A stretch of DNA of 64,000 nt, from the NCBI RefSeq assembly GCF_000002995.4, contig NW_025062476.1:4149001-4213000 (forward strand). Reading direction: 5' to 3'. Both the position numbers and the translations under genes were made by a program. Shown piece after piece: positions 14,641-27,878 of this stretch. Under the pieces are notes generated by a model. It saw only the letters and a list, made by a program, of their open reading frames with translations. It did not search any database and was not told the origin of the DNA. The stretch comes from Brugia malayi (taxonomy: Eukaryota; Nematoda; Chromadorea; Rhabditida; Onchocercidae). Positions within the stretch are counted from its first letter, which is position 1. The number at the start of each line of letters is the position of its first letter.

Positions 14641-15814
14641 AAACATTTATTCAAATAAAATTGACACTCGATAATCAGTTGAAAATCCTAGCAACCATTT
14701 TGTTAACTTCTTTATTTATCATTCTGTCCCTTTTTTTTTTTTAATAATTATAACTAATTTATATTTAATCAAAAATTTAATATTAAGTCGAAAAAAAAGA
14801 AAAAAGCGCTTTTTTCTATTTTTTTTTTTATTTTCAACTAATTAAATTTAGCCAATTAGCAAAACTATTAATGGTTAATTTTAGGCTAAACTTATTTTAT
14901 CATATATTATTATGCTATTTAATTTATATTTTCTTACTTTTTGTTTATTGTTTAGTTAACATTTTCATGCAATTTTTTTTTTTTTTCATTTATAGATATT
15001 ATGGAAATTTATTTAAATTTAATGATTTCAGTTTCTTTTTGTTTTTTTTTCAATATCATACAAAAATTAAATTATTTAAGAATGCTTTTTGTTTTTGTTT
15101 TCAAATGTTTTTAATGCAAAAAAAAGAGAGGCAGAAGGATATAATTTATGGAAAATTATTGAATAAGATGAGGAGAGAATTTTTTGAAACTTGTTTACAA
15201 AATCAGCAAATAAAAAGGAGAAAAGAGAAAAGTGATGAAGAAATGGGAAACGAGTATGACAGATGGATGAAATGAAGAATGAAAGGATGCAAATTTAAAT
15301 TTTGTTTAGTTAAATTGAATTTTTATTTTTATCAAAAAAAAAATAAAAATAAATGAAATAGCTAACGCTTATATCTTTTCTGTCAACAACTCTATTATGA
15401 CATTTTTACTTTTTGGTGTACCTTTTTCTTCCCTTTTTGTTTAAATGTGTTTTTTTTTTTTGTATACAGTGTATTGTTAATAATAACAATATGTTTGTTG
15501 TTTGTTGATAATAATGATAGTAATAGAGATAATAGTAGTAAGGATGTTAATTATAAAAATAACGGTAATAGTAATAATAATAATAATAACAGTCATTAAT
15601 AATTGACATCAGATGTTTACTTTAAGATTACAAATTGTGATAATTTAAGAATTACAATTATGACAATTATAATATTCAATGCTTTCATCATATTCCCTTG
15701 TCTTTATTTATGCTTAATGTTTATAAAAAGAAAAAAAAAAACGATAATTTAGCATTTTTTCGTTTTTCAGGAACTAATATTGACAAATCATATTGCAATA
15801 ATAACAATTTCCGG

Positions 15815-18800
15815 ATGAACCGATTCTCTTCTGCAAATTATTATCCATCTGTTCAACCAATTACAGCTATTTTTATTCTCACTTCCTTCATTTCAATCAA
15901 TTTTTGGCCAATAATTAACATCACTGCTAATGCTATTGGTGCTATTTCTTCCAATGCTACAAAAAATATTCAAAATTATGGAATTCAATATATTCCGGAA
16001 GTTAATGATTATCAGAAGAGAACTGATCGATCACTAGATCACAGTACAGAGAATATACAAATTTCAAATTCACAATGTCCAAATTTTTGTGAATGTGAAC
16101 ATGTCATTTGGAATAATGATATTACCGATGGTAGTCAAATGGAAATTTCTGTATACTGTCATGAAGGTGGCTTAGAACAAATTGCATTTTCTAAACTTCT
16201 CAAGCAAATTCCAAAAGAAGTAACTGTGCTTGATGTTGAAGCACCATTAGAACAACCAAATCATTTGCTCTGGGATGACAATTTAAATCAATTAAAACAT
16301 TTACGTGTTTTACGTCTTATTAATTGTGCTATACCAGCAATTAGTCGTGCATTAAAATTACGCTCATTGGAAATTCTTGATCTCCGTGGCAATCATATTC
16401 AACATTTACCAGTTTCAATATTTTCTGGTGTACCATTTATACGTGAACTTAATTTAGCTAAAAATTTATTAAGTGTTCTACCAACTGGTGCTTTTGCGTA
16501 TCTTAAAAATTTGCAAATTCTTTCATTAGCATATAATAATATTACCGAAATTACCGTAAATCTATTACGTGATTTAAAAAATTTAAAATCACTTCATCTA
16601 GATGGTAATCATATATCAGTAACACAATTAAATTCACTTTTTACTGATATACCACAATTGGAACGATTAGAATTAAATGAATGTGGCTTAAGTATGGGTG
16701 CTATAAATGATTTAGCATTAAATAAATTTCATTCATTGTATCAACTTGGCATTGCTCGTAATATGCTTGGAAAAGTACCAATTAATGCATTACGTAATCA
16801 TTTAACCTCATTAATTACGCTTGATCTTAGTGATAATGAACTGATTGAAATTGAATCAGAAATATTTGCTAAAACAAATATTACTCAATTATTACTTGCT
16901 GGTAATCATCTTGGTACTAATCCTAATGCACTGTCTATTAATTCATTTAAAACTGGAATAGCATTACGTGAATTAGACTTATCACGTAATAATTTTGAGC
17001 ATTTTCATTCAAACTATCTTGGAATAGCTCAAGAAACTGTGGAAATTTTACACCTTAATGAAAATCATATTACAAGCATTGAACAATCGCTAATAGCTAA
17101 TATGACAAAACTTAAAATACTTCATTTGGGATATAATTTTATTGAATACTTACCACAACAATTACCCAATGAATTTGCGCAGTTATTAATTTTAAATTTA
17201 ACTGGAAATCAACTGACAGCATTACTGGATTATTCGAAAGAGATTTTACCAATGCTTCGAATGATTGATATTTCAAAAAATCGTTTCACAACATTTCCAG
17301 TAACAGTGATTCAAAATTTTTTCAATAATTTGGATAAGGTTAGTTTGTTTTTTTTTTGAATTTATCTTTGTTTAATTTGAATTTTTTTCTATAAATTTTT
17401 ATAATTTCTTTTTTTATAAAATCATATATACATAATACTTACGTAAATACAAATATTAACATATTTTGTGACGAAATATTAAAATTAAAAATTTGCAGAC
17501 AATTTCGTTTTTTCATTTATCTTTCTTGTCACCAAAAATAAAATTTGGATAATTTGAAAATTTTTTGTTTATAAAATTGTGTTAACTAAGTAACAATGCT
17601 GTGCCATTGTTTATTTGTCATACTGATATGTTTACTATTTCGGTAAGGCAAACCAAATTTGTTAGTTGCATAGACAGATGATGCCTACTGGATGAAGGTC
17701 AATTATAGATAATCCTGTAAGCTGTTGATCAGTAGACCCACTTCAATTCAGTTGAAGGTCATTTTTTTTTTTGTAAATAAGATATAAATTTTGAAGTTAG
17801 ACATTTCACAGAATTATGACCATATTAATTTACTTTAAAATTTAATATAACATTTGCTGGGGAAGTATAATATTTGAGATTTAAAATTTTAATTTAAATT
17901 TTACATGTCATGTTTAAATATAAATAAAAAAAACAATTATCATTTTTTTTTTTGCGTTGTTTAGTCGTGAAATTTTAACAAAGCAATGTTGAAAACTAAA
18001 AATGGCAGAAAATTAAATGCCAATATAATGATGACCTCAACATAATGATAATAATTTTCGAAAAAGTAAAGAAAAAAAAAAGGAAGAAAAGACATTAATT
18101 TGAATGAGTTGAAAGAAAATTTTTGCAGGTTTTCAAGGATATTTAAATTTAAATTTCATTTTTATTTTTCATTCTTTCATAAACGATCTACTATAATTAA
18201 ATGATTCATAATTATTCTTAACTGATAATTTATTATATATTTATGGAAGTGGAACATTAATTATTATAATTTTTTTTTTTTCAAGTATACCTCTACATTT
18301 ATAGTGAAAAATGATTAAAATTATTGGATAAAGAAAAAAATTTATTATAATAGAAATCTTTTTTCTTCTATTTTAATTATATCTACGGCAGTCTTTTTTT
18401 TTTTTTTAATTTGCAAATTTTATTTGCTAAATTTATTTGCGTGATCTATTTGTTTAATTTATTGGTTTATTTCAATTGTTTACTTAAAAATATACAGATA
18501 AAAGTAAAAAAAAAAAAAAGTGAAAAAGAGAAAGTATAATATTATTGCAAGATATTTTAACTAATTTCATATATATATAATTTATTTTAAATATAAATAA
18601 GCATTTCATGTAATTAAATTTTAGCATTATCTCTGCATTAACTAATCTTTTATAAATAGTTTATTTAGACATAAATAAATCATTTCTTATAATTAAATGA
18701 TATAAATATAATGTGTTGATGTTATTGTAATGTAAATTTAATTATTAATAATATCTTGTAGAGATATATGTCTTATAATGATTTACATAAATATGAAATT

Positions 18801-21800
18801 ATTTGTGTAATTCATTACTTAAATTTGCATCATGCATAAAAATATAGATAATAAATCAATAAATGTACACATATATATGCAATAGATAACAAACATATAA
18901 GTTCATAAACAAATAAATTAATAAATTAATGTATACATAATTCAAATATAATTGATGAGAAAGTTTATTTTTTAAAGAAAAATAAATAAGAAGAGAATTT
19001 TTTAAATTTAAAAACTTTTAAAGTAAAAATTTTATTTTATATTTCAACATTTTTTTTTTTGTAAAAAGTAAAATTTTTTAAATGAAATAAAAATGATAGA
19101 TTAAATGGACATTAATGGTAAGTAGTAAATAGTAATGACAAAAACAAATAGCTATAGCAATTAATTTTATAAATAAATTTTTAAAGAACAGCTGATTTAA
19201 CTGAAAATAATTTACTAGCAATAAATTAGATACTGAAATTTTGTGATTCTTTAAAATATTAAATTTTTTTTTTATATTTTAAATCTATTTTTTTTTCTTT
19301 CTTACATTTTTTTTACACTAAAATCTCACCAATCTTCTAAAAAAAAAATGTCAACAAAATAAATTGTAATAATTCTTTTCGTTCGTTAATTTTATAGTGA
19401 AATACAACAATTCCTAAGATAAGATTATTATTTATATTTTTTGATTTTCCTTTTTTTTTAAATCATTTTTTTTTTCCTTTTTAATTTAAATTTAACAAAT
19501 TTATTGCTAATATATTTACTGGTTTCAGCTATCTGTAAAATGAAAATACTATAGGACAAAATTAAAAGACATTCATTCATTCGATGGGTTAAGCATTACA
19601 AATTTTTATCATCCAATTGTCCCCATTCAATGAGAATGCCCATTTGTCATCTGTTTCGATTTTCCTCTTTTCATGTCATTTACCGCCAAACGTATATTAT
19701 CATTCATACTTAACAACTCTTCAAATTTAGTAATAAAAAGCTTTTCATTGGTTTTTGGATAATTTTTAACTCAATAAAAAGCTTACGCTTCAATTATTTA
19801 TTTATTTTCTTTCTTCCACCTTTTTCTTTTTTTTTTTTTTTTTCTTTCTTTTTGAACGATCAATTTTACATCACATTTAGAAAGATTTTTTTTTTTTTTT
19901 GTTGTTGTTTAATGGTAATTGTTAGCATGAAAATTAGCATACAAAAAATACAACACAAATAAAGAGAATCAGAATGATTATATTAAAATAATTTTTCAAG
20001 TACAAATTTTTAATAAAATACTAAAATTAAATTTCAACAAAAATTGATTCATTAAATTTTAAATGCAAATTTGCTTAATTAAATTTGTTAATTTGTCACA
20101 ATTATCATGTGAAAAAGCAAATGAGAAATAAAATAAAAGAAGAATAGAATCAATAATGAAATTATTTCTATTTGAACGCACATCATTATTAATATAACTT
20201 TTAAATTATTATAAATTACTTAATATCAAAATAATTAAATAACTTTAGCTTATTTCTAGTTTCAGAAATGAATTATAAAATTATAATCTTTGCTTTTATT
20301 TTTTCTATTTACTTATTTTTGAATATTTATTTCACAGTTCTTTCTCTTTCTTTAAGAAGAAATTTCGATTAATTTTTAAGTTTCGAAAATTAAAATTGAA
20401 ATTTCTGGAAACTTCACTTTGAATTTTAAAATTCTAAAGTCTTTTTTTTTTTGAACACAAACCTTTGATTAAACTTTTTAATTTTTTTAATTTGCAATCT
20501 TGATAAATTGATAACTAATCTATCATAGCTCCGTCTAGACACATTCCGAATTTGTTACATTTTCTCATTCTTTACTTTTACTTTATAACTTTCATCGTTT
20601 ACCCATCATTATTCATGTAATCTTTCCTAATCAAAATTCTATTCATTTCTTTCATTCCTCTTAATTTCATTCATTCTTTTCTTTTCCTTTCCTTCTTTTC
20701 CATCCATCATTAACAACCATTCATTTTATTTGTGAAATTAAATGAACGATTCACAAATGATTGAAAATGAAATGAAAAAAAAAAAAATTCATCGATCACA
20801 GATAGTTGAAGGTTTCACTTTCATGCAGAATTATTGATTGAATTGAACAAATCAAAAGGAAATATTAGAAAAGGAAATACGTTTCCGGTAGTAGGAAGCC
20901 TTATTTTAATAATAACCGGATATATAGTATCATTATGGACGGGTAATATTACAAGAAATTTCCTGAATGCAAACATGTATAAATTCTACTGAAAACCTAA
21001 AATACTAATTGGATTAGAAATAAATAATTTGTATTAATTCAATTCAATTAAATAAGTGAAATATTAGAAAAAGAAATACTACGTTTCCGGTAGTTGATAT
21101 GTTTCTTTTAATGACAACCGGATATATAGTACTGTTGTGAATAGATAATGTTACAAGAAATTTTCTGAATGTCAAACATATCTAAATTTTACTGAAAACC
21201 TAAAATACTAATTGGATTAGAAATAAATAATTTGTATTAATTCAATTCAATCAAACGGAAAAAATTTTTACACTATGATAAATATATATAATTCTGATTT
21301 TTCATTGACATAAATTCAGGGAAAAGAAGTGAATAAATTTTAAGTGATTGGATGATATTAAAATCGTAGATTTTTAAATCTAAAATTAATTGAATTTAGA
21401 ATTATATAAAATTATTGATCAAATTTCATTAAAATTGGAAAAGAATGCTAGCAAAATAGCCATATTTTTTAAAGAAATATTTTATAATAGTGTAAATATA
21501 AATTTTGATAAATTGTATTAAAAAAAAAAAAAGAAATATTAAAATAAAAAATGTCTTTTTTTTAAAAAAAAAAAAGAAAAAAGGCGAAAAAAAATTGTTT
21601 TAATGATTAAAAATAATTATTTGAACAAATAAAATCTTTAAAAATGAAAAAAAAAAAATTCGAATAAAGAAAAGAAAGGAATAAAAAAAAAAAAAAATGG
21701 TATAAATTTTTAGGTTAGAAATAATTCGGAGTATAATTTCGAAAAATTAGCAAAAAAAAAAAAGAGGAAAGAAAAAGAAAGAAGAATGCATGACAGATGT

Positions 21801-24557
21801 TTCGTTTTTACGATATATTAAATGAGCCTCAAGGGGATCATCAAGTAGGTGAATGGCCAAGTATAGCTAAATTTAAATTTCGGCTTTTTCCTCAAATTTT
21901 TCATCTTTTGCTTTTTTTTTTTTTTTTTTTCTATTTCAAATACTTTTGCAATTTAACGATGCAAAAAAAAAAGAAATTTAAAAAAATAAAACGAAACGAA
22001 AAAATTGAGGGACTGAATGATTAATTTGATGTTATTTGAAAAAAAAAAAAAAAAAAAAAAACAAAAGGAAAAACATTTGTAATATTTAAGAAAAAAAAAA
22101 GGAAATTTTCATTTAAATTCATTTCTTTTTTTTTTCTTTTTTTATTCAAAATAATTTAAATCTGTTTAGCTCATTTTTTTTTCCTTCAAAAATTAACAAA
22201 TTATTTTATTATTTTCTTCTTCTTTTCCTCATTTTTATTTTTTGTATTAATCACTTTTTTTCGATTGTCATATTTTTCTTCCTTTTTTTGATTAATTATA
22301 TTTTGCTTATTCAGTAAAAATGAAAAAAGTAAAAGATAATTGAAGACTAAAAATAAATTTTTAGTTTAGAAAAAAGGCTTTTTTTCCTTTTATTATTAAT
22401 TTAAAAAAAAAAATTTGTTCTTTTTTTTTCATTTCATATAATTTCATGAAATATTATTCATAAATAACAGTTAAAACAGTAATATTAATAGCAATTATAG
22501 TAATAATATTGTTAATATGCTTTATCACTATCGATAATAATAATAATATGATTATATAATTATTCTTCTACTCATAAGTAATTGTGAATATTTTAAATTA
22601 CTTTTAATTTAATTTTCATATAATCAAAGTTATTGCTATAATGAAGGCAATTGTTTGCATCAAAGTAGGGTAATCATTGATATATTAGTGATAATAATTG
22701 ATATAACTGATTTCAATCTAGAAATATACTTTGATATAATCAATCAAAATTTAGCTATTATTTCATCAAATTCACACATTAATTTACTGAAAAATTTGTT
22801 GAATTCATTAAAGCTACAAAATTTAGTAAATTTTTTTCTCTGAAATAACAAAACGAATTATTATTGTTTCAATAGCATTTAATATCTTATTTAGTAAATG
22901 TGATATGATAAATGCCAATAGAAAAAAGTACGATTAAAATGACTCTTTTTTTTTCATCCACTTCATTTTTCGATACATAAGAATTTATTAAAATTACAAT
23001 TTAGAAATTTTAATAATTATTAAATTTGATTTTCAGAAAAATGCAGGTTTAGGATTTGTTTATTTCATTAAAAATTTTCGTAAACACATATCTTATCAAA
23101 TAATTTAGATACTTAAATGGAGAAAGGAAAAAAAAAAAAAAAAACTAAACTTTAAGAAAATTAACTCTGTTCCAATTTTTTTCTCTCTCTCTCCGAAATT
23201 TCATATCACATTAGATAAATCTTATGAAAATTTTTAGTCACAAAATAGTAAATTCTGAGTAGAACAACAAGATTAATTGATCAAAACATTCTTATGTTTA
23301 ATAATATGCATAATTTTGATAATAAATTAATTTAAATAAATTGTTTTTCTTTAGCAACTATTGGGCAGCAAATAGTAATTAATGATATTTAATTAAAAAA
23401 GAAAATATGAAAGGAATAAGTATTGAGAAAACAATTAATTAAGGCATAAAGATTAATTAACGTTGCTGGTAATTAAATTCTTAAGAGTAAATATTTATTA
23501 ATGAATTATCTTGCTAATAATTAAAGTCTTAAAAGAGATTATATAAATTAATGATTATAAATAATTATGAACTGATCTTTTTACCTTTCTCATCCTTCTA
23601 TTTTCTATTTCTGTCCTAAATTTAAGGTTGACTTACACGGTAATCCATTAGACTGTACGTGTTACGTGGAAGAATTAAAGCGTCATATGCTGGATCGTTA
23701 CGCATATCGACGTGAGTTACGATATGAACAGACAAGTTGCGTAACACCTGAACATTTTCATGGAATACCTATTTACAGGTAATATTAAATTAGAGGAAAG
23801 AAAGAATTATTTCAAATTAATACTTTGTAAAAATGATTTATTAATTATGAAATTTTATACAAATATTTATTAGAATAAAAGTGATTTTATCTAAAAAAAA
23901 TTGTAGTTTTTTTCAATTTATTATTTTACTTATAATTCTTTTAATTTTTAACTTTTTTTTTGCGTAAATTTCAATTATATAGTAATAAAAGTTGAAAAAA
24001 ATTTTCACAACTTTTTTATTTACAAATTATTGTAATTTTATTTTCTATTAAAAAATTTTTAAATAAAATTTTCAAAAAATTTGTTTTACTTTTACTTTTC
24101 AGACTTAATCATGTTGCTGATTGCACATTTTTATTTGGTGCACGTTATGGCTTATCACAACTTTCGGAAATTGCAATTTTATTTTTGTTTCTTATCATTT
24201 TTGCATTATCAACTGCTTTGCTAATTTTGTTTGCATACAATCGGTTGGAACGACGACAAAAGGTTTTATTTTATTTTTGTTTTTTGTTTTTCTTTTTTTT
24301 TTTTCATTTCATTTTTTTTAATTTTATTTTTTCTTTTTTTCAAAATTATTATTCATGATAATTTTGAAAATTGTTTGCAGAAGAAATATACAGATGTAAA
24401 GCAATCACAATCAAGGATAGCATTAACACTATCACAACATCTCAGTAATTCACCAACATCATTAACGGAACCATTAACACCGCCACCGGAATCACCAATT
24501 TCCGGAATTTCATCAAAAATGCCGCCACCACCGCCACCTATACTAACTAATATATGA
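15815..24557 (+). CDS. LRR single-pass transmembrane protein (4 exons)
   Basis: Exons read as 15815-17338, 23627-23778, 24103-24262 and 24381-24557; phases match at every junction, giving 670 residues. The start ATG at 15815 lies 45 bp after a TTTTTCAG acceptor, so trans-splicing or a 5'UTR intron is likely; upstream in-frame sequence is poor. Residues 16-31 form a signal sequence. Cysteines 88, 92, 94 and 115 make an LRRNT-like cap. About 15 leucine-rich repeats (LxxLxLxxN) span roughly residues 135-505. Exon 2 supplies the LRRCT cap (NPLDCTC, then Cys in SCVTPEHF). Residues 582-604 are one hydrophobic helix followed by the stop-transfer sequence NRLERRQK. The 58-residue tail is Ser/Pro-rich with a PPPPPP run that could bind SH3, EVH1 or profilin. 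The plan fits extracellular-LRR-only adhesion/signalling receptors; I cannot assign an ortholog. A polyadenylation signal lies at 24585. Confidence 0.9.
17619..17765. promoter_or_regulatory. candidate intronic regulatory block
   Basis: A less AT-rich patch with the nonamer TGAAGGTCA at 17693-17701 and again at 17753-17761, in the same orientation. It resembles the extended half-site used by monomeric nuclear receptors. The role is inferred only. Confidence 0.25.
20859..21256. repeat. tandem duplication of about 199 bp, two copies
   Basis: Copy 1 begins near 20859 and copy 2 near 21058. Both contain GAAATATTAGAAAA, ACGTTTCCGGTAGT, ACCGGATATATAGTA, ATTACAAGAAATTT and a long shared tail ending in AATTCAATTCAAT. 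TCCGGT and ACCGGA are mutually complementary across about 30 bp, so each copy can form a small hairpin. The tails are nearly identical while the middles have diverged. The unit lies inside intron 1 of the LRR gene. Confidence 0.8.
21797..21885. other. GC-elevated coding-like island in intron
   Basis: About 90 bp with composition like the exons of this window. The plus strand reads MFRFYDILNEPQGDHQVGEW. The minus strand also reads cleanly after a TTTAG acceptor (21814-21879; YLAIHLLDDPLEAHLIY before a GTAAAA donor). No partner exon was found on either strand, so this may be a nested or alternative exon, a relic, or chance. Confidence 0.2.
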
Positions 24558-27500
24558 TTTGTAAATTTTTCTTATTGAATACTAAATAAATTTAAAATCT
24601 GCATATTTGTATTAATATTAATGAAATCGAGGAAAAAAAGTGTTAAAAAATTTTCGAGTTTCAAAAATTTTTTAAAATAAAAATTTTTTATAAGTTTGAA
24701 TTTTTATCATTTTTTTTTCTTTTTTTTGTTGATATTAACAAATATTAGAATACGGGTTTTGTAAGAAATTTGAAGTGTTGCAGTTTTGAATTTATATAAT
24801 AAAATTTTTCGTTTAGAATTCTCCAAAATTTAGGCATAAATTTTTGTTAATACTTCAATTTTATTAAAATATAAATTATGTTAAATAATATTTGTTTGTT
24901 TGTTTTCTTTTTTGATTTTATTTTTTAAATTTGAAATTGAATATATTTTATCATATGCACAGATGTATTTGTGTTTACAATTTTGTATATTAATGATATT
25001 TAACTTTGATTGAGTGTATTTTAGATGAAATGAATTGCATAAATTTTGAGAGTAATTGATAAAATATCATTTATCAGTAGCATATAGTTTCAACTATTCC
25101 ACTATCACTGATATATTCCATCCATCAAAATGCATTTCATTTAAATTATAATTTATCATTACTTTCTCAAATTCATTTCATACCATTTAATAATTAAATA
25201 TTTCATATTTCTTTTATTCATTCCATCTAGTAATAATGCAAAATTGTTGTAATATTTAAATTGAAGAAATGTATAAAATTAAAATATTAAACAATTGTTC
25301 GTTCAAATTTCTGTTAATGTATTTGTTGCAAATAAATTTGAATAAATTTAAATCATTTATAAAACAATTAAAAATAAATAACAAAATAAAAAAAAAATTA
25401 GTTGAAAAAATATTTGTGAAAAACATCGAAAATTAAATTTAGAATTGAAAATTTGTTATCATAATTGTTGATGTAAAATTAAAGGTAAAATGAAACATTT
25501 TGGATAAAAGATAATGTTTTGCATCGAATAATTTATGATTTGTGCTAATTTATATTTGTTTAATTCAGTAAAGCATTTCAAATTTTCTATTCTCATATCT
25601 TCTTTGATCAGAAATGTTAGCTGCTCCGCAATCATTTAAGCTTTAATTTATCAATAATTTTCACCAATAATATTTAATAATATCTGATGAAAACAACAAA
25701 TAATCGAATTGATGAATGAAATTTTAAAAAAAAAATAAACGTTTAAATGTCTAAATGAGTGGGCAAAATAAGTGAAAATTTTTAAAAAATAAAATTTGAA
25801 AGAATGACGGAAAGGAGAAAGGGAAGTTTAACTAAATAGTAATAATAGAAAACTTCCCAGAAGGTAATTTCTAGGCAAATACATCAATCACTATGTAAAT
25901 TTCAGCAAATAATAAATTATTTTCGAAAATTTTCAGTCGTTTTTTAAATGTTTTCAATATTTGTTCTGCAATTTTAAAAGGAAAAAAAATCAATTTATTA
26001 TTTTTATTTTGGAAAAAAATGCCGCACTTTATTTTATTTTACTACACCTAAACTAAATACATCTGTTATCATTTGTTAAGTTTGATAAATTTTCCTGATA
26101 ATATTATCAGAAATAATCACTAATTATTTCAATTATTTAGTGTGGAAAGAGTTTTCGTCAAATTTTAATCCAACTTCTAATAAAAATCAACTTATGCTCA
26201 TAAAAAAATTCACTAAAAATTAATTCTCTAAGGAAAATTCGTTTGTTACAATTGAAATAATTAATTGATAACAGTGACAGCGTGAAAAAAGAAAAAACAA
26301 GACATTTTTAAATATAAGGTAAATAAGTAATAAATATAAATTGAATGTATAAATTATTTAGCAATCATTTTGAATTGTAAATATAAAAAATTAAAACATA
26401 ATTTATTTTTGCTTTTTATAACAAATTACTAAAATAGTTTATATAAAATGTGAAATTTGTTGCAAATTTTTTTTTTGTTTGTCATAAAGCTTTAGATGGT
26501 AAATAAGTATAAATTAAAAAATATATTTATATTTAAGGCATAAACTATAATAGATTCAGCAATGAATAGCTTACCCTAATATTTAATAAAAATGTTATTA
26601 CATTTTTCTCAAATTCAATTGAAAAAATACATAACAATTATAATGCATTTGAATAATTACTTCCTTATGATCAAATTTATTTAATTTCTACTTCTATTGT
26701 ATGTATAAATTTGGATGTTTACTCATCTCATTTCATAAAATGATATCCATATGATCTCGGTGATTTTATAAATTTAAATCAAAATCATACTTAAAATTTA
26801 AATTTTCATACTAATTACAAAACTTTAGTATCAAATTTTCCATTTTATATCAACTTAAAAAATTAATTTTCCCATTTATAATACATATGATACATTTGCA
26901 TTTAATTTTTTTCTTTTATTTTCTTTATTTCCCATAATTATTATGATTGATTTAATCATTTTAGCTAATTTAATTAAAAATTTATTGTGATATTTAGTAA
27001 ATTTATTCGATAAAGAATTGAATTTGCTTAATAATAATCAGGCGCACTTGTATTTATTGCGCAGTTTGTGCTTTTTTTAATCAGTAATTTCAGTTTCTTT
27101 TTTTTATCTGGTAAGAGAAAAAAATACATTTGCAGATAGGTAAAACTGAAAATATTTGAAATTATTTCTAAAAATTAAAAAAAAAATAAATTAAAAAAAA
27201 ATTAAAAAAATTAAATTTCTGAAAAAAAAAAAAAACAGAGCACATCATATTCATATAATATTTTGATTAGAACGAAATGTTTCCTCTAGGTTATATTCAA
27301 ATTTTCCTTTTTAATTCGAAATTTTGTTTCAAATAACTTTTTCTTTGAACAGTTTTTATTTCTTCAAAAATTTATAGTGAAATTAAAAATTTGACATTAC
27401 ATCTAATCGATATTGCACTCTCGAAGTATTCATGAATATAGATTTTAACACTAAACCACTTTTTTTCTAATCAAAATTTGATTATATCAGTTATTAATCT

Positions 27501-27818
27501 TTTCATTAATTTTAAATTTTTATCTGAAAATGTCTGTGAGTAGAAATTTGGTGATAAATTTTTATTTTATGTATTTAATTTTTTTTTTTAAAAAAAAGAT
27601 TTTGAAAAATAGAATTTCTTGCAGTGTTCAGAATTTTAAAGTTTTAAAAGGTTAAAAATCAAATTTATGCTATCATAGCTCTGTTTTTTGCTTTTTTTTT
27701 AGAATAAATTTTGATTGAACTTAAAATTGAAAATTATTTCACTCACAATCGAATAACTATTAAAATTGATAATGAAATTTTGTAAATTTTACAATATTTA
27801 TTTTTTCATTCTTTTTAG
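24558..27818. other. intergenic, nothing recognised
   Basis: AT-rich DNA between the LRR gene terminator region and the next gene. Only short chance frames were seen. The 3' end of the LRR transcript is expected shortly after the AATAAA at 24585-24590. A CTTTTTAG acceptor ends at 27818, immediately before the next gene's leader. Confidence 0.6.
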
Positions 27819-27878
27819 GTAAAACATTAATTGCACAAATTCAATCACATACAAATCACTGATAACAGTAGTATTTCA

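Larger units (their letters stand above)
17339..23626 (+). other. 6.3-kb intron 1 of the LRR gene
   Basis: A phase-0 intron that starts with GTTAGT and ends with TTTAAG, separating the repeats from the LRRCT cap. It is mostly AT-rich with many homopolymers. Inside it are a GC-richer patch at 17619-17765 with two TGAAGGTCA words, a roughly 199-bp tandem duplication at 20859-21256, and a short GC-elevated, coding-like island at 21797-21885. Introns 2 and 3 are 324 and 118 bp, so this one is disproportionately long. Confidence 0.75.

Noticed and set aside
14871..15275. 134-codon plus-strand frame ending in a charged KERQKDIIYGKLLNKMRREF stretch
   Set aside because: The first half is poly-Phe/Ile from T tracts; no splice signals or conserved features support it.
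15698..15814. N-terminal extension of the LRR protein
   Set aside because: The frame is open but begins at TTG, crosses a poly-A tract and contains a strong TTTTTCAG acceptor at 15770; the ATG at 15815 begins a good signal sequence.
27831..27878. Upstream start for the secreted protein
   Set aside because: The extension starts at TTG and would bury the signal peptide; ATG at 27879 fits better.
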